Shown here: piece by piece, positions 21,656 through 33,835 of the stretch
How the letters are laid out: every line of letters begins with the position of its first letter
Numbering within the stretch: position 1 is the stretch's first letter
DNA from: Trichobilharzia regenti
Lineage: Eukaryota > Platyhelminthes > Trematoda > Strigeidida > Schistosomatidae
NCBI GenBank assembly: GCA_944472135.2
Contig: OX235266.1
Location: 13,867,925 to 13,931,924 of the forward strand
Reading direction: 5' to 3'
Length of the DNA stretch: 64,000 nt
Program-made: the position numbers and the translations under genes
Notes under the pieces: generated by a model
Database searches by the model: none
What the model saw: only the letters and a program-made list of their open reading frames with translations
Told to the model about the DNA's origin: nothing

Positions 21656-23575
21656 ATTCTATATTATTATTATTATTATTATTGCTCCCATGGGTTCCTA
21701 GTGGAACATAGGGCTTCAACTGCACGTCTCCATTTGCTTCTGTCTTCTGCTATACTTTTCGCCTGCATCCAGGTTAGTCCATATTCTTACAACTGCTCTT
21801 CACACGATCTCCTCCATGTCACCCTTGGACGTCCCATACGCCGCTTCCCTTTCGGATTTCACTCGAGGGCTTGACGCGCGATGTCACCCAGCGGTCTCCT
21901 CAGCGAGTGTCCAATCCATCTCCACTTTCTCCTGCATATTTGTTGGTTGGCAACTGGTTCTTTTTACGTTTGTTCCCATAATTCCTTGTTGGTGATTCCT
22001 TCCGGCGCGACCATCTGATCTTCAGTATAGAGCCAGCGAAGACAGTTGTTGGTTGATAAAGGTCTGCAACAGGCTGTTGGTGGAAATATTCCTTGTGATT
22101 CGCCCGCTAAGTTTCTGATCCGTATAGAAGAACTGACTGACTTGACGTGTTTGTCTTGGAAATCCGACCGAATTTTGTTGTTGATGCTAGCCGAGTGACG
22201 GAGATTTCCAGATTGGTTTCAGGTTGTTGATGAATGTGTTTCTTGCCTACCACCCGATTCTCGCTCGATTTGACATCCTCGTCCATTCCAACTGCCTGTA
22301 GTTGAGACAATGCTCCCTAGATAAGTGAATGAAGTAGCCTCTTTCAAATCCCTCCCGTTGATGGTGATTCGCGCTAGGTGTTGCTGCTGCTGTTGTTGGT
22401 TGGTTATTTTCATAACCTTCGTCTTGTCTATGTTCACCTGGAGTCCTGTCTTCACCGGCTGCTTCTTCAAACAACCAGTTTGTCGGTTTTCGCTTGTAAG
22501 TCTTCGATTTTGTGACAGTGACATCAAACATAAATCATCCACAAGCGAAATCCAGGTCTTCTAGGTTCTTCACGTCGGTCGGTCCAGGATATCCCCGTCT
22601 TCTCGTTTCGCTGTCACTGTCTCAGACATAATCCAGTCCACCACAATTAGGAATATCATTGTGGGTGATAATAAGCAGCACCCTTGTCTGCTTGCTTCGC
22701 GTGCTACACGGAATGTGGCGACTTGAACTTCCGCACATTTGTGCAAAGTTCTATGTCGAAAACAGACAGACAGACAGACCCTTGTCTGACTCCTGTGTTT
22801 ACTCCAAACGCCTCGCTGAGTCTTCCGTTGTGGATCAATTGACATGTGCCGTTGTCGTACAGCTGCTGAATAAGGTTGATGAATATTTGAGGTACGCCAT
22901 AGTACTCGAGTAATTTCCAAATTACTTCACGGTCAACGCTGTCGAAGGCCTTCTCAAAGTCTATAAAGTTGAGGTAGAGGTTTGATCGCCATTCCATGCT
23001 TTGTTCTGTGATGATGATGCGTAGAGTTGCAATTTGGTCAGAACATGATTTGCCTTTCCTGAATCCAGCTTGTTCTGGTGGGGCGCCTTTCTGTATGCAG
23101 TGCGTCTTTTATTCTCTCCAGGATGATGCGACTCAGGATTTTACTTGGCGTTGATAGGATCGTGATTCCTCGCCAGTTCTTGCAGAGTGAGACCTAAGTC
23201 TCCCTTCTTTGGTAGTTTCACGAGGTAACCTTTCCTCCAGTCAGTAGGCACCTTTCCCTCCTTCCAGACCTTTTGCAATAATGGAGTCAGCATGTCTGCT
23301 GTAGTCTCTGGGTCTGCTTTCAGTGCTTCAGGGTGTATTCCATCTGATCCGGCCGCTTTTCCAGCTTTCAGAAACTTGATTGAGTTCAAGACCTCAGCTC
23401 TCGTTGGAGGATTGGTGTCAACTTGCAGTTGTGTGCGCGCTGTTGTTGGTATTTCTGGATGGGTTGCAGGTGATGGTCGGTTCAAGAGTCCTTTGAAGTG
23501 CTCCGCCCATTGTTTAATCTGTTTTTCTTCCTTGGTAATTGGATTCCCTTGGCTGTCTTTTATAGGTTTCGCTTG
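21656..23575 (-). mobile_element. RTE LINE, 5'-truncated, best-preserved copy in window
   Basis: On the minus strand: RT fingers (AGKAAGSDGIHPEALK, then a KVPTDWRKGYLVKLPKKGD segment) at 23141-23485, motif A (FIDFEKAFDSVDREVIWKLL) near 22950, and motif B (GVNTGVRQGS) near 22800. Motif C follows near 22545, then the C-terminal region and the 3' end with (AAT)n at 21661-21681. Several frameshifts. An 87-bp foreign insert lies at 22691-22777. RTE elements copy themselves by target-primed reverse transcription; this one lacks its 5' part (APE endonuclease). Confidence 0.85.
22691..22777 (+). mobile_element. 87-bp 5'-truncated LINE insert with 11-bp target duplication
   Basis: The insert is bounded by identical 'acccttgtctg' at 22680-22690 and 22778-22788. 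It matches the 3' end of the LINE at 11.56-11.645 kb ('gtgcta...ggaa.g.ggc.actcgaact' and 'aagttctatgt..aa..cagacagacag'), including its (CAGA)n tail. Confidence 0.8.
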
Positions 23576-23584
23576 TGTGAAACC

Positions 23585-23710
23585 AAATCGCTACAGAAAC
23601 TTCAACGGCGAATTCTATATGTATCTGCAAATTTAGTTGCTTCTATGGACAGAGCTGTTATATAGGTCTAACAACTAGAGAGCTTAACAAACATATTAAT
23701 GTGGTATAAA
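23585..23710 (+). mobile_element. Penelope-like GIY-YIG scrap
   Basis: Plus strand reads in shifting frames as a CYIGLTTRELNKHI-type GIY-YIG segment (23645-23695). Sandwiched between two RTE fragments. Confidence 0.45.
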
Positions 23711-24392
23711 TGGGACGAATCTGAAAGAAGCAACCTCCTTTACTTTCCGATCTGGGAAGCATCCTTTTAACTACAGGCGGACGAATCTAATGAGGATATC
23801 AAAGGGAGGATGTGAAAAGCAAGGCTAACTTCCATCACTCTTGAATATGTGTGGAGATCAACACTCAGCACTGAACACAAAACATAAGACTTGGATTTTC
23901 AACTCCAATGTGAAGTCAGTGCCACTACACGGATTAGAGAATCGGAGCCATGTCACAAAGGGAATTTAGAACAAACTAAGGACGTTCATCATCAACAGCC
24001 AACTATCTTCGCTCAATACTCCTCAGAATCAGATGACCAGCCAGAAAACATCAGCAAAAAGGATCTCTGGCAATGAACGAACTAACCCGGCAGAAACCAA
24101 TTGTGCAACATATCTGCCGGAAAAAATGAAGGTAGATTGACCATACTCTGAGAAAACAAACCATCAAGTGAGTGACATCATTCTCCGGGCTACTGATTGA
24201 TTGGAACCCGATCGAATGGTATGCGGCGAGGTGGTTGTCATTGCAAGGGTGAAATGGAGGTGGGCATGTGGAGAGGAGATGAAAGCATGAGGGCAGACGT
24301 GGAGCCAGAAGTAAATGTTAACGGAGAACCGAACAAAATGGAGACGTGCGGCTGAAGCCCTAGGGAACTAAATGTAACAATAATAATTATAA
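23710..24392 (+). mobile_element. RTE LINE 3' fragment
   Basis: Plus-strand ORF2 C-terminal region from 'aatctgaaagaagcaacctcc' to 'cctagggaactaaatgtaacaataataatt'. Frame broken. Confidence 0.65.
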
Positions 24393-24632
24393 TCAGAGTA
24401 TCACTTCTGATATCATTTAATTTTTTTATCTAAGGAAAGTTCACAATTTTTATGAAATATTAGAATATAAATAGAAAGATTTTCTTTAGTTGCTAGGATA
24501 ATTTACTGTATATATGCAGCTGTAAGGCTTGAAAATGATATCGGTTGGAAGAGTAACTCTTCATTCATTGCCTTTTCTTTAATATGACTCAATGGAAATC
24601 TTTAAGTTGCTCATTTACAAAATTCCGCCCTA

Positions 24633-24857
24633 TTGACTACATTTGTTGCTTGTTTTAAATTCATGTCGCGAAACAGATGTGTTCTAATTATTATTATTAG
24701 AAATTTTCTCATGTTCTCCATGCTCCTTATAGCTGCTACTTTTCAACAAGTTTATAACTTACCTAAAATTTATCAATCAATGAAGAAGAACTTGAACGAC
24801 AGAATTTGGTCTCCACCGATCACAAGGAACAGATGCATGGTACCATTTACAAATTAG
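24633..24857 (+). other. 74-codon ORF with hydrophobic N-terminal segment
   Basis: The ORF reads ...LMFSMLLIAATFQQVYNLPK, which resembles a signal peptide if started at the internal Met. Its last 15 or so codons run into SINE-like family 3 sequence. No homologue is recognised, and it is probably not a gene. Listed because it is one of few non-TE ORFs with secretion character. Confidence 0.15.
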
Positions 24858-24859
24858 TG

Positions 24860-25110
24860 TCCAATCAAAGGTATCCATTAAAGCCCTACAAGAGATAATT
24901 AGCAAGTCAAAAGAGCTCAGTGGTAACCTCTATGAATGACTGCAGCACTGGTTGACACTGGTTTGAATCTTAACAGGGACAGGAATTTCTTTCAAGAATG
25001 TAGAAACTTCCCGCCGACTGATGTGTGTCAACAAGTACGAAACCTAAGTCCTATAGCTTCCCCATCAATTGCCTCTAACCGTCTATTACCAGCAGTTCCA
25101 AGTGCACCAT
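24860..25110 (+). repeat. SINE-like family 3, plus copy
   Basis: Contains 'gtgtccaatcaaagg', 'gagctcagtggtaacctct' and 'tcaacaagtacgaaacctaagtc', matching copies at 29.0 and 56.6 kb. It is followed at 25130-25230 by text shared with 1285-1385. Confidence 0.6.
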
Positions 25111-25535
25111 GATATCAAACCATCCAGCATGGTAGTCACATTTCAAACTTGACTGATAGAAAATACTCTCCGCCGAATAAAATTATCAAACGCATGATAC
25201 TACTTATTAACTAGTTTCCAGTCAAAAGTAATGAAGAATAAGTCACACGATAATAAGGTCAAATATCTTGTCATTGAGAGGATCAGTATTCATACAAGTT
25301 AATAGAAAATCACAGTCCGGACCACTAGAAAACACCTATGAATCAACAATAAATAACTACCGAACTCCACATCACATCAACATTTAGCATTGAACATGCT
25401 GTCCAGTAGGACAATGGAACCTGCTTGATTAAAGCACTAAAATCATCCACCTCAGCTACAAATCTTTTTGACTGCTTCAAAAAATTTGCCCAGAATGTCA
25501 TGTTTTCTATAAAAAAAAAGGTGTTTAAAACTTAC

Positions 25536-25556
25536 CAAATGATCATCATCATTTTG
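25536..25556 (-). CDS. candidate micro-exon (21 nt)
   Basis: Minus strand: acceptor ...atatttcttatttag, 21-nt exon coding QNDDDHL in phase 0, donor gtaagtttt. This is among the best splice-site pairs in the window. Length is a multiple of three and phase 0 is open (phase 1 has a stop). Gene assignment is unknown. Confidence 0.45.
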
Positions 25557-25639
25557 CTAAATAAGAAATATTAAATAAAAGACAGTCAACTGGGTAAATG
25601 TTTATAATCGAAGATTTAATCGAAACATTTGGTTCGGAT

Positions 25640-26450
25640 TCAATCAACATTCACATTTACAAACGCTTATTCGCGATATATAAACAAAACGCTTTAGAAA
25701 TGGGGTAAAAAAATAGCATTCACTGCTGCTGAATTACGCTGTGTCTTCAAAACCACCCACCCCTATTTCGCGTTTGGCAGTAACTGCCAAGACAAACTAC
25801 CTAATTTCTCCTCTCCTATGGAGCCAGTTAGCTGTTTAAGCCGTACAATTAGACGTGTTTATCGTCAGATTTCTAAACACCATCCTGTGTGGTTGGTTAA
25901 GTAAAGGACAAACAAAATCTACTCATACCACTATTCTATCTCATCTTGTGGATGCAAAACACAAAATCAATGTTAACGAGGCTGCTTTCAAAGTCATCTT
26001 AATCTAATCTTAATTTTTACCTCAGTCAAGAGTGCATCTATTACATATTGTTGAGGCTGGCTATCGGAGTCTACATTAAGGAACCTAACTTATGTATCCA
26101 AAAGAAGTTAGTTGTTTCAGACACTTTCCTTACTCTGGACATCAATCAAGGCTTGAATGGTCCTTAATTTGTTGTAGAAATTTCCTTAATTTTATTTGAT
26201 ATTCTAACTGCTATTACACTTTTACGCTGATTATAATTTATGCATCTTTAGTGAACTGTGATTCCAGTGATCTTATTTAGCAAATCGATATTATTTAAAA
26301 AAACACCACAACACCGTTAATGACGACTATTCTAGAATATTCTGTGTATGTAAATATACGTTTATATAATTGTAGAGCCAGAAGAAGAAATGATCGAAAA
26401 GGATATTCTTTGCTCGCTCAATTATTTGTTTTCTTTTCTGTATGTCTGAA
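25640..26450 (+). mobile_element. Penelope-like element, EN region decayed
   Basis: A broken plus-strand linker (AFTAAELRCVFKTT) leads into a disrupted GIY-YIG block near 25820-25890, then to the family tail near 26220. The end at 26358-26378 reads CAGAAGA, 10 nt, GAAA, a hammerhead-like core with one changed base. Related to 14.5 and 17.6 kb copies. Confidence 0.6.
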
Positions 26451-26479
26451 TAAATATTTCCACTCTACTGTAAAGACGT

Positions 26480-26600
26480 TCCCCCCGGTTTTAAGACACA
26501 TCGGCAGTATACATCCACCTGAGTTTGGATCCAAGATCTTCCGGTTACACGGCCAGCTCGTGAACCATTCAGCCACTAGGATTGGACTCTATGTGTCCAG
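26480..26600 (-). repeat. SINE-like family 2, minus fragment
   Basis: 'atcttccggttacacggccagctcgtgaaccattcagccac' is a reverse-complement tRNA-like head of family 2, diverged. Confidence 0.5.
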
Positions 26601-27590
26601 TCATCATGAAATCGTAATTGAATCTTCATGTGTTCTAACATTACTACTGGTTTATTAGCTTATATTTTTGACAAGCAAACTTGTTAAACAAAAGAGGTTT
26701 AGGACAAGAAATAAAAGTCGATGTGCAATCTAGAAAGACACAGAACATATCTAGTACTTATGTCCAAAATTAGGAAATACTATGATGTCAGACAATATTG
26801 AAATCTAAAATACATCTACCATATTTGTAAGCTAACTGTTTTGGTCCGTTAAAAGCCTTCAATGAAGGTTAAATGTTAAGCAAGAGTAATCTTTCCGTTA
26901 TTTTGAAAGAGTGATTAGGTATTAACAATGCGTCTAAGCTAATGGTATGCTCCATGGGAAAATTTCGACACCAGTAAAATTTTGAGTGTCTTTCTAAGAC
27001 GTTTGAAGAACATTCGTGGGGAGCGATTTATTGAAAATATCAATAGGAGAATGCCTTTAAGTATGCACACATTTTTTGTGGGCAATAGTAGACACTACGT
27101 CTGGACCTAAGGATTACGAATATTTCAAAGACTGGAGAAATTTAAGAATACCTCTTGCATTAAAACCGAGAAACCATTCGTTGTTTTTATTTGTAGCATC
27201 AGAAATCGTAACATCTGCGTGATGACATGTGGAGAACCATCATGGAATGAAGAAATATTATTATTTCTATGCTTCCCATCAGAATCTCCTTTAAATAATT
27301 TCTATATGGAGAAATACTGAGGTTTAATGAGTATGATAGATTACAAAGAGTTAATGTCAATGTTCCACTGAGAACGATTTCGAGCCGCATTACCAGATGT
27401 CCTCAGTCAATAACTCTTAGTCTTCCAAGTATCCCAACTAGAAAGCCTATGCCACTTTACTTGGCTTGAACAAGCTGTGAAATATTTTATTCATGAAAAA
27501 TCCCCATTTGAACTTTAACAGAGAGAAGACCATTACTTCAGTGAAGAGTCTCTTTTCGGCGGCGAATTTGTTTTCATAGCTGTACAATCT

Positions 27591-27629
<39 letters not shown>

Positions 27630-28890
27630 TTGTCTTGTGTGTGTGTGTGTACATTAAATTTGTCAAACAAAAATACAACCAGTAAGTTTTTGGTGAATGG
27701 TTATGATGAGTTGTCTCAAACGATTCTTATAGAGGAGTTACGTAATAACATGAATAGTCTGATGGAAGAATTGTGCTCAGGGTGCACATGGAAACAAAGT
27801 AACCTACGGAATTACGTGAGAGTTTTAGGTGGTTGAAAAAATAAGCAAACGAGCAAAACTGAAGTCAAATCAACAGAGTTGTTATCATGATAGTTGAAGT
27901 GGTTGAATAATTTTCTTTTGTATGCATAGTTCTGATTCTTCTAACTGAAAGGCTAGGACTTGTACAATGCAAAGGAGATGGAAACGTATTGCCTTCCTGG
28001 CCGGTTGTTCTTCACTTTATAGATTACTTTGAAAGAAGAGGCGTTTATTGACCAGTGTTATTTGACGAGATGTTCGATTATTGCACTACTTATACAGCCA
28101 CTACTTCCTTTCTGCATCCTCACTGGATAGTGTTCTCTGACCGTTTTTTTTTGTCAGGATGAGCGTCGAAATATCGATGTACCTGGCTCCACAGCAACTG
28201 ACTGATGAAGCCATATTTTGGTTTTATCACCACTACTAGCTTATCTCCAACCTAGTCTTATGTCAGCTAACAATAACCGCCGAGGAAGACGACAGCCAGA
28301 CATGCATAACACAAGTCCTAACCATTTTAGTCAATGTAGCTTCACAATCTCATCAGTTGGCTTTCCCTTCTAACCTAACACTCGACGTCTAACATCGATA
28401 TCACCCACTCTATTATACCAGGTAGCATAAGAGGTAGGGCTCAGACACCTGTATTTTTCACTTTCAACGGCTACGTCTCATATCCATGAAGGAGTATGAA
28501 ACAAAATGCTGCATAGGATATTTTTGGTATACGTGATTTTAACACGTAACAATCATCCAATGAAAGTTTAACCATGAGCAAATATGAGTTGTATAATATT
28601 TGATAGCTGTTTCTTCCTAACTTGACCCCCTTCAGCAGTACGCTCGCACGATCATAGAAGTGATATTATGCAGAATCTTCAAAAAATGACGAGAGTCTGT
28701 TGACCATTCAGCCCGTAAGACGAAATCTAATTTTTTTCAACTTCCTCATACTGCTGAATGGGTCTTAAACTGCCGCTAAGCAGATGGTTATGTGTTCCTG
28801 GCTTTTAATAATTCTGTAAGTTCTCGAAAAAAATATGATTTATGAATGTGAAATATTTCGCTAATTTAGTAAGTCTCCTTGAAATTCTTA
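26600..28890. other. low-repeat region without a recognised gene
   Basis: Mostly sequence seen once in the window. A plus-strand ORF at 27630-27836 begins in a (TG)n run and shows no known domain. A block at 27990-28050 ('cttcactttatagattac') recurs at 31650-31700. One 14-nt splice-flanked candidate at 27461-27474 was not accepted. Confidence 0.3.
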
Positions 28891-28891
28891 C

Positions 28892-28912
28892 TTGATGCCA
28901 TCAAGTACTTTT
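28892..28912 (-). CDS. candidate micro-exon (21 nt)
   Basis: Minus strand: acceptor ...cgctctgatttgcag, 21-nt exon, donor gtaagaatt. Signals are strong. It is open in phases 1 (KYLMAS) and 2 (KVLDGI), but phase 0 has a stop, so it does not fit a phase-0 chain with 25536-25556 and 29724-29729 unless alternatively used. Confidence 0.35.
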
Positions 28913-28999
28913 CTGCAAATCAGAGCGAAAATTGTATTGTATTACCAACTCAGTTTTTCAAACCGTATTATATGCACATTATATATATATATAGATTAA

Positions 29000-29270
29000 A
29001 GAAAGGGCTAGACACATTACACCAGTTACTGACAAGTGTCCAATAAAAGTGTCCAGTACAGTCCTACATGAGGTGAATCGCGAGCCCAAATAGCTCAGTG
29101 GTAACCTCTCTTACTGCAATACTCACTGGGGGACACGGGTCCGAATCTCAGGCGAGGGACATGAGTTTCTTCAAGGTTGCAGATACGACTTACAGAATGG
29201 TGAGCGCCAACTAGCAAGTAATCTAGGTCCAAGACTTCCTACTGACTGACCCCAACAATCTAATAGATAC
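29000..29270 (+). repeat. SINE-like family 3, plus copy
   Basis: Head 'tagacacattacaccagttactgac', 'aatagctcagtggtaacc' and 'gggtccgaatctcagg' are clear box-A/box-B-like matches. This is the best family 3 copy in the window. Confidence 0.65.
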
Positions 29271-29723
29271 GTTGACTTAGTATTTCATCTGAATGTATGT
29301 AAGAGACTACTAGAAGAAGATGGTGAGATTGTCAGAGGTGTGATATTCTCACTGACAGTAAACGTAGTCCGAACAATAAACATTTACAACACAAATTGAC
29401 GCCTAATACTTGTATCTCGAACACACGTGAGCTTCATTTTCGGAAGGACTTCAGGTACACTCATATTTCACCTAGAACATCCAATCAGAATCCATCTTTC
29501 TAAACTCAAAAGTTTCCAGTAAGAACAGGAAACATTTATTCAGAATGAAGTGACTGGTACGCCCTTGATGAATCTCCACAAAAATATAACTGTCCATCTG
29601 TGCCATTATCCTCTCTGTCAGAATTTTTTTAAATAGAACAATGATGGTATTCTCATCGACTCAGTGCATAGAATTTATGTTGTACCTGAACAGATTTATG
29701 ATGTAAAATGGTGCACCACTTAC

Positions 29724-29729
29724 TGATGC
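29724..29729 (-). CDS. candidate micro-exon (6 nt)
   Basis: Minus strand: acceptor ...tatttgcttttaatag, exon GCATCA, donor gtaagtggt. Splice signals are near ideal on both sides. Six bases is at the lower end of sizes reported for schistosome micro-exons. Codes AS in phase 0. Confidence 0.4.
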
Positions 29730-29849
29730 CTATTAAAAGCAAATAAATGTGTGTTGCGATTTATCAGATAGTTTGTATTAGCCGTTGAATATCATACGCA
29801 TATATATATATATATATATTTAGAACTATTATGAAACGCGGAAGCACTG

Positions 29850-29970
29850 AAGTGCTGTTTCATTCTAGTTTGTGACTCTTCATCGGTTTTCTCCCAGGAG
29901 CTTGACACCCTGGAACTTCTGCTTACAAGGCAAGCGTGCGGACCATAATTTCACGGGTATGTCAGAGAAT
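29850..29970 (-). repeat. SINE-like family 2, minus fragment
   Basis: 'cttgacaccctggaacttctgcttacaaggcaagcgtgcggacc' matches the family 2 head in reverse. Confidence 0.5.
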
Positions 29971-30128
29971 CCTTTGTGTCATATTTCGATAGAATGAAAG
30001 ATCAAGAATGTTCAAACAAAGAATCCCAATCCTTTCAGAAGCATTATGAAGACACAATCGATGAGTACGATACATAAATTCTATCGACTTTACAGGTGAC
30101 TTAGATGCAATGCGTTACAAAAACCAGC

Positions 30129-30441
30129 TGTGGTGAAAGCTGGCTGTTAGCCAAAATTTGTAGACAGTAATTTACGTCAACGTTTATGTCCCCAATATTG
30201 GTCGTGAGAAAAATGAGAACAAAGACTTTGCGTAGGCGGATACAGTTAACATATAGATGATCTGACGTTCAAGATACAGTCACAAAGAGATTCAAGGTTA
30301 ACTTTCAGTGAGAAACAATCAATCTGAAGACTGTGTTTGTCTGCTAACGATAATCTATAATATGTACATGAAAATCTATAAATATGTGTTGATTTCCTTA
30401 ATAAAGGATCTGTTGCCTAGCCCTGGTCTTCTGTTGCTACA
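30129..30441 (+). repeat. solo LTR, related to the 40/44-kb LTRs
   Basis: Starts TGTGGTGAAAGC and ends TTCTGTTGCTACA, sharing with the 336-bp LTRs the start, 'ctgttgcctagcccttggtcttctgttg'-type end, 'taaatatgtgttgat' and internal blocks. It is flanked by cagc/cagt, a possible 4-bp duplication. No internal region, so it is a product of LTR-LTR recombination. Confidence 0.7.
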
Positions 30442-30454
30442 CAGTAACAATTGG

Positions 30455-30690
30455 TAGGAATAAATTTTATAATAAGCGTTAATTCCTCAGGATCCAGATG
30501 GAACACAAAGCTTCGGTATGCATATCACCTTTTCACAGTCTTTATGACTGACCAAGATCTCCTTCGTGTCACTTTGAGACTCTCAGTTCGTTTCTTTCCA
30601 ATCATTTCACACGCACATAGGTCCTGTGAGGAGTGTGATGTCATTCAGTGGCCACTTCCGAATATGTCCAAGAATTCATTTGCATAAAAT
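30455..30690 (-). mobile_element. RTE LINE 3'-end fragment
   Basis: 'ttaattcctcaggatccagatggaacacaaagcttcgg' is the reverse complement of the RTE 3' end. Strongly diverged. Confidence 0.5.
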
Positions 30691-31229
30691 CGTATACTAC
30701 TCATTGACCGAGATGAGTAGTTGTGTGCCACTCATATCAACCACAAATAATGGCTAGTCAGATGGAAGTGATCTAAAAAACATGGGAAAGCCACTTCCCT
30801 CGTTTGAGACCGAAATCATCAGAGATGTATCCGGTGTGACTTAGCTCACAGAGCCATCGAGTCAGCTCAAACTACTTGATTTCTGGCTAGCTACTTGGTA
30901 TTTGGTAAAACAAAACATCAAATTTATAATCTGCAGTTTACACATAGTTTGAGAGAACGAAATCTCGCCACAGTGTCTCTTGGAATCCAAACCACACATC
31001 ATATCACAGCGGGTGATTTGCTTGATGCCATAAACTGCGTAATCAATAAACTAGGCCTATTCGCATTACACCATATGCTATTGGTTAATTGAAATAAGCA
31101 ACTCTGTGCCAGCCAATTATGGTATCAGGCAGATTACATACTGTGATGTGGTGGTGTGATTTCACTTTCTCAGGCCGTATGCAAATTACAAATTGTCAAT
31201 CAACAGTCACCCTCACCTGCATAAATTTC

Positions 31230-31560
31230 CTGATTAATAGGCTGTAACTTGGTCTACTGCTTATCAAAGCTTTTAATCGATTATTACATCTTATCAGTAA
31301 TTCGAACTTAGTTCTGTCGAGTTAAGGCAGCCGTTGGTGAAATTCTACAACAAAGTGCTGGAAATGCTTTTTGTAGGGCGTCAGGAGTCTGAATTATGCA
31401 CCAGTACTGAATGACTTGACAGCTTTGTTGAAATATCGGATTTTATTCCTTGAAATGAGTGCTGTAGACCTCGATACCGATTTCAGAATGATGAACGCCT
31501 AGCATGCTTTTCCTACCTTTTAGATACCTCCTGTTTATGTTGACTATGTTGGTAGTTGAG
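31230..31560 (-). mobile_element. RTE LINE internal fragment, diverged
   Basis: 'ggaaatgctttttgtagggcgtcaggagtctgaattatgcaccagtactgaatgac' and the following block match the minus-strand ORF2 C-terminal region of the better RTE copies. Heavily mutated. Confidence 0.45.
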
Positions 31561-31899
31561 TGTCCGCAACACCTCTATCATGACAGTGATAGAAAAATTA
31601 CAATTCATCCATGCTAAAAAGACGAAAGAATATTTTCATGTCGTGGTTTGGTCTTCACTTTGTAGATTACCTTGAAGGAGGCGTTTGTTGAGAAAAAATG
31701 ACCAGTTTTCAAAAAGTATTAAATTATTGAACTACTTGCAGACTCTTTACTGTCCATCTGTGACAGGCGAAATAGTATCTTTCAGACATTTTAGACAGGA
31801 GACACGCCGAAAGACCAATACATCCGGTCGGCTCTACGTGAACAGTTAAATTGATATGTGCACACAGAAACGATTAAAAGCAACGGCCAAATATATGAA

Positions 31900-33180
31900 T
31901 AAGTCAAAGGAACACCCATGGGATCGCCAATATCAGGTTTGATTGCAGAAGCAGTGATGCAAAGACTCGAAAACATAATTCTACCAAAGATCAAACCCAA
32001 GATTTGGATACCTTGCGTAGATAGCACATTTGTAATAATCAAAAGAAACGAGTTAGATAAAACTCACAACTTAATAAACAACGTCTTCAACGACATCAAA
32101 TGCACAAGAGGGTAGGAATCCGAGTACCGAATATCATTTTTGGACGTCTTTGTCAAGCGAACAACCGCAGGAGAATTAGGAACTCAAGTTTATAGAAAAT
32201 CAACTTACACAGACCAAATCCTGAATTACAACAGCAACAATTCAATAACACACAGGAGGTTTTGCATACAAACATTATTCAAGAGGGCAAGGACTCATTG
32301 CAGCACTTCCACATTAAGGAAAATTGAAGAAATATATCCCATGGACGTCTTCCAAAGGAATTGATATCGACGGAATTTCATCAAAAGACATCTACCCCCA
32401 AGCCAACCTATCAAACTAAACGTCCTCAAGGAAAGCACAAAAAAAAATTGCTCAACCATATATAAAGGATATCTCAGAAATCACAACAAGACTCTTCAAA
32501 CCTTTAGGAATTGACGTCGTGCACAAACCAACAAAGTCACTTCACTCAGCTGGTTGTATGTCAACCAAAAGACTCAACAGCGAAAGAAGATAAAACCAAC
32601 ATCATCTACAAAATAAATTGTAACAACTGTTAAAAACACTACATTGGCCAAAAGTGAACAACGTCCCCTTCGTCTTTGTATCCACGAACATAAGCTAGCC
32701 GTCAAAAGACATGATATCCACTCCCTCACTCATATCACTACATACTGACAACTACGGACATCAGTTTGACTGGGACAACGTTCAAATATTAGACAGAGGA
32801 AACAACAAGAATGCCAGAGAATTTTTTGAAGCCTGGTATTCCAGTGAATCATCAATCAATAGACACACCGAGATAGACAAAATCTACCAATCGACAAGAA
32901 GGGAACCTCACACACGAAGCGTCAAGCTTCACGTCAAGGAAACAATCAGTTCCAATACAAGTAACTTAGAAGGTGTGAAAACATACAAAAACAACCAATC
33001 ACGTCCAACGTCATTCACCAGGAGAGATGAATAATAAACTCGTGGAGAAATCTAAAAGCTCACTTCAGCAAATTGAGGTATGTGCTGAGGAAAGATGTCG
33101 CCTAGTAGGGCGAGGAAAGCTTCTCAAATCAACTATCCAGCCAGCTGGTAGAACATAACCACATCAAAAACGATCAGAAG
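31900..33180 (+). mobile_element. Penelope-like element, RT palm to EN and tail
   Basis: Plus strand: RT motif MGSPISGLIAEAVMQRLE (31918-), PKIWIPCVDSTFVIIKR (active-site YVDD-type replaced by CVDS) near 32010, then VYRKSTYTDQILNYNSNN near 32190. A GIY-YIG segment near 32610-32700 (IYKINCNNC, HYIGQ-like after a stop) and EN tail in frame at 32711-33034 follow. A hammerhead-like core lies at 33085-33118 (CTGAGGA, stem TCGCC/GGCGA, GGAAAG). The active-site change and stops make it inactive. Confidence 0.75.
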
Positions 33181-33835
33181 CAAAATATTATCCTTTAAGC
33201 TTCTGCAGATCTACGAACAGCTGTAGGATACTTTTCTTAGTGCGTTACTGTGATGAATGTTCTTCTCCTAAGGATATTTCAGCTTAAGTCACCATTGAAA
33301 TAATACCTTCGTTGTCTGACATCTGTTATAAGGATATATATATCGATTTTTATTAGTAATTAGATAGATGCTCGTCCATTCTCATAACACAATACAATAC
33401 TTGTCACTACCCCATGATCAATATTCTACTTCAGATAAATAGGACACTTCGCCTTGTTAACTGAAGCATGGGCTAAAATAAGTAATGCACACAAGGAGTA
33501 CACAACATTTTAAATCAGTCTGCTCAGGATGACAGTGTTGAAATGCGAAACATTGATAGCGAGTTCTGGGAACCATTTAAGTCTACTAATCCTACAATTC
33601 TCGTTACATACTTTATCAAACGCAATTTCCTTGAACACTTTTCACAGTAAGAATAGAAATATCACTACATTATCATGGCTCTAGTGTTCAAACATAATAT
33701 TACACTTCAATCTCCAAATAATGCTTACCATGTTGGGCTGTTGAAAAATAACAGTGTATTAAAACAATTTATTATATAAACATTTATATAAAAGAAAATC
33801 AAAATGTTCATGATTATCGTGACGAGTAAAAGAGC
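33180..33835. other. unassigned sequence with one micro-exon candidate
   Basis: No TE family is recognised. It holds the 9-nt candidate at 33729-33737 and a weaker 19-nt one at 33249-33267. Confidence 0.3.
33729..33737 (-). CDS. candidate micro-exon (9 nt)
   Basis: Minus strand: acceptor ...ctgttatttttcaacag, exon CCCAACATG, donor gtaagcatt. Excellent polypyrimidine tract and donor. Codes PNM in phase 0. Compare the other 9-nt candidate CCCGCTACC at 46447-46455. Confidence 0.45.

Noticed and set aside
27461..27474. 14-nt minus-strand candidate exon
   Set aside because: Good acceptor but the donor gtaaagtgg is weak and the length is not a multiple of three.
33249..33267. 19-nt minus-strand candidate
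   Set aside because: Fair acceptor, weak donor (gtaacgc), length not a multiple of three.
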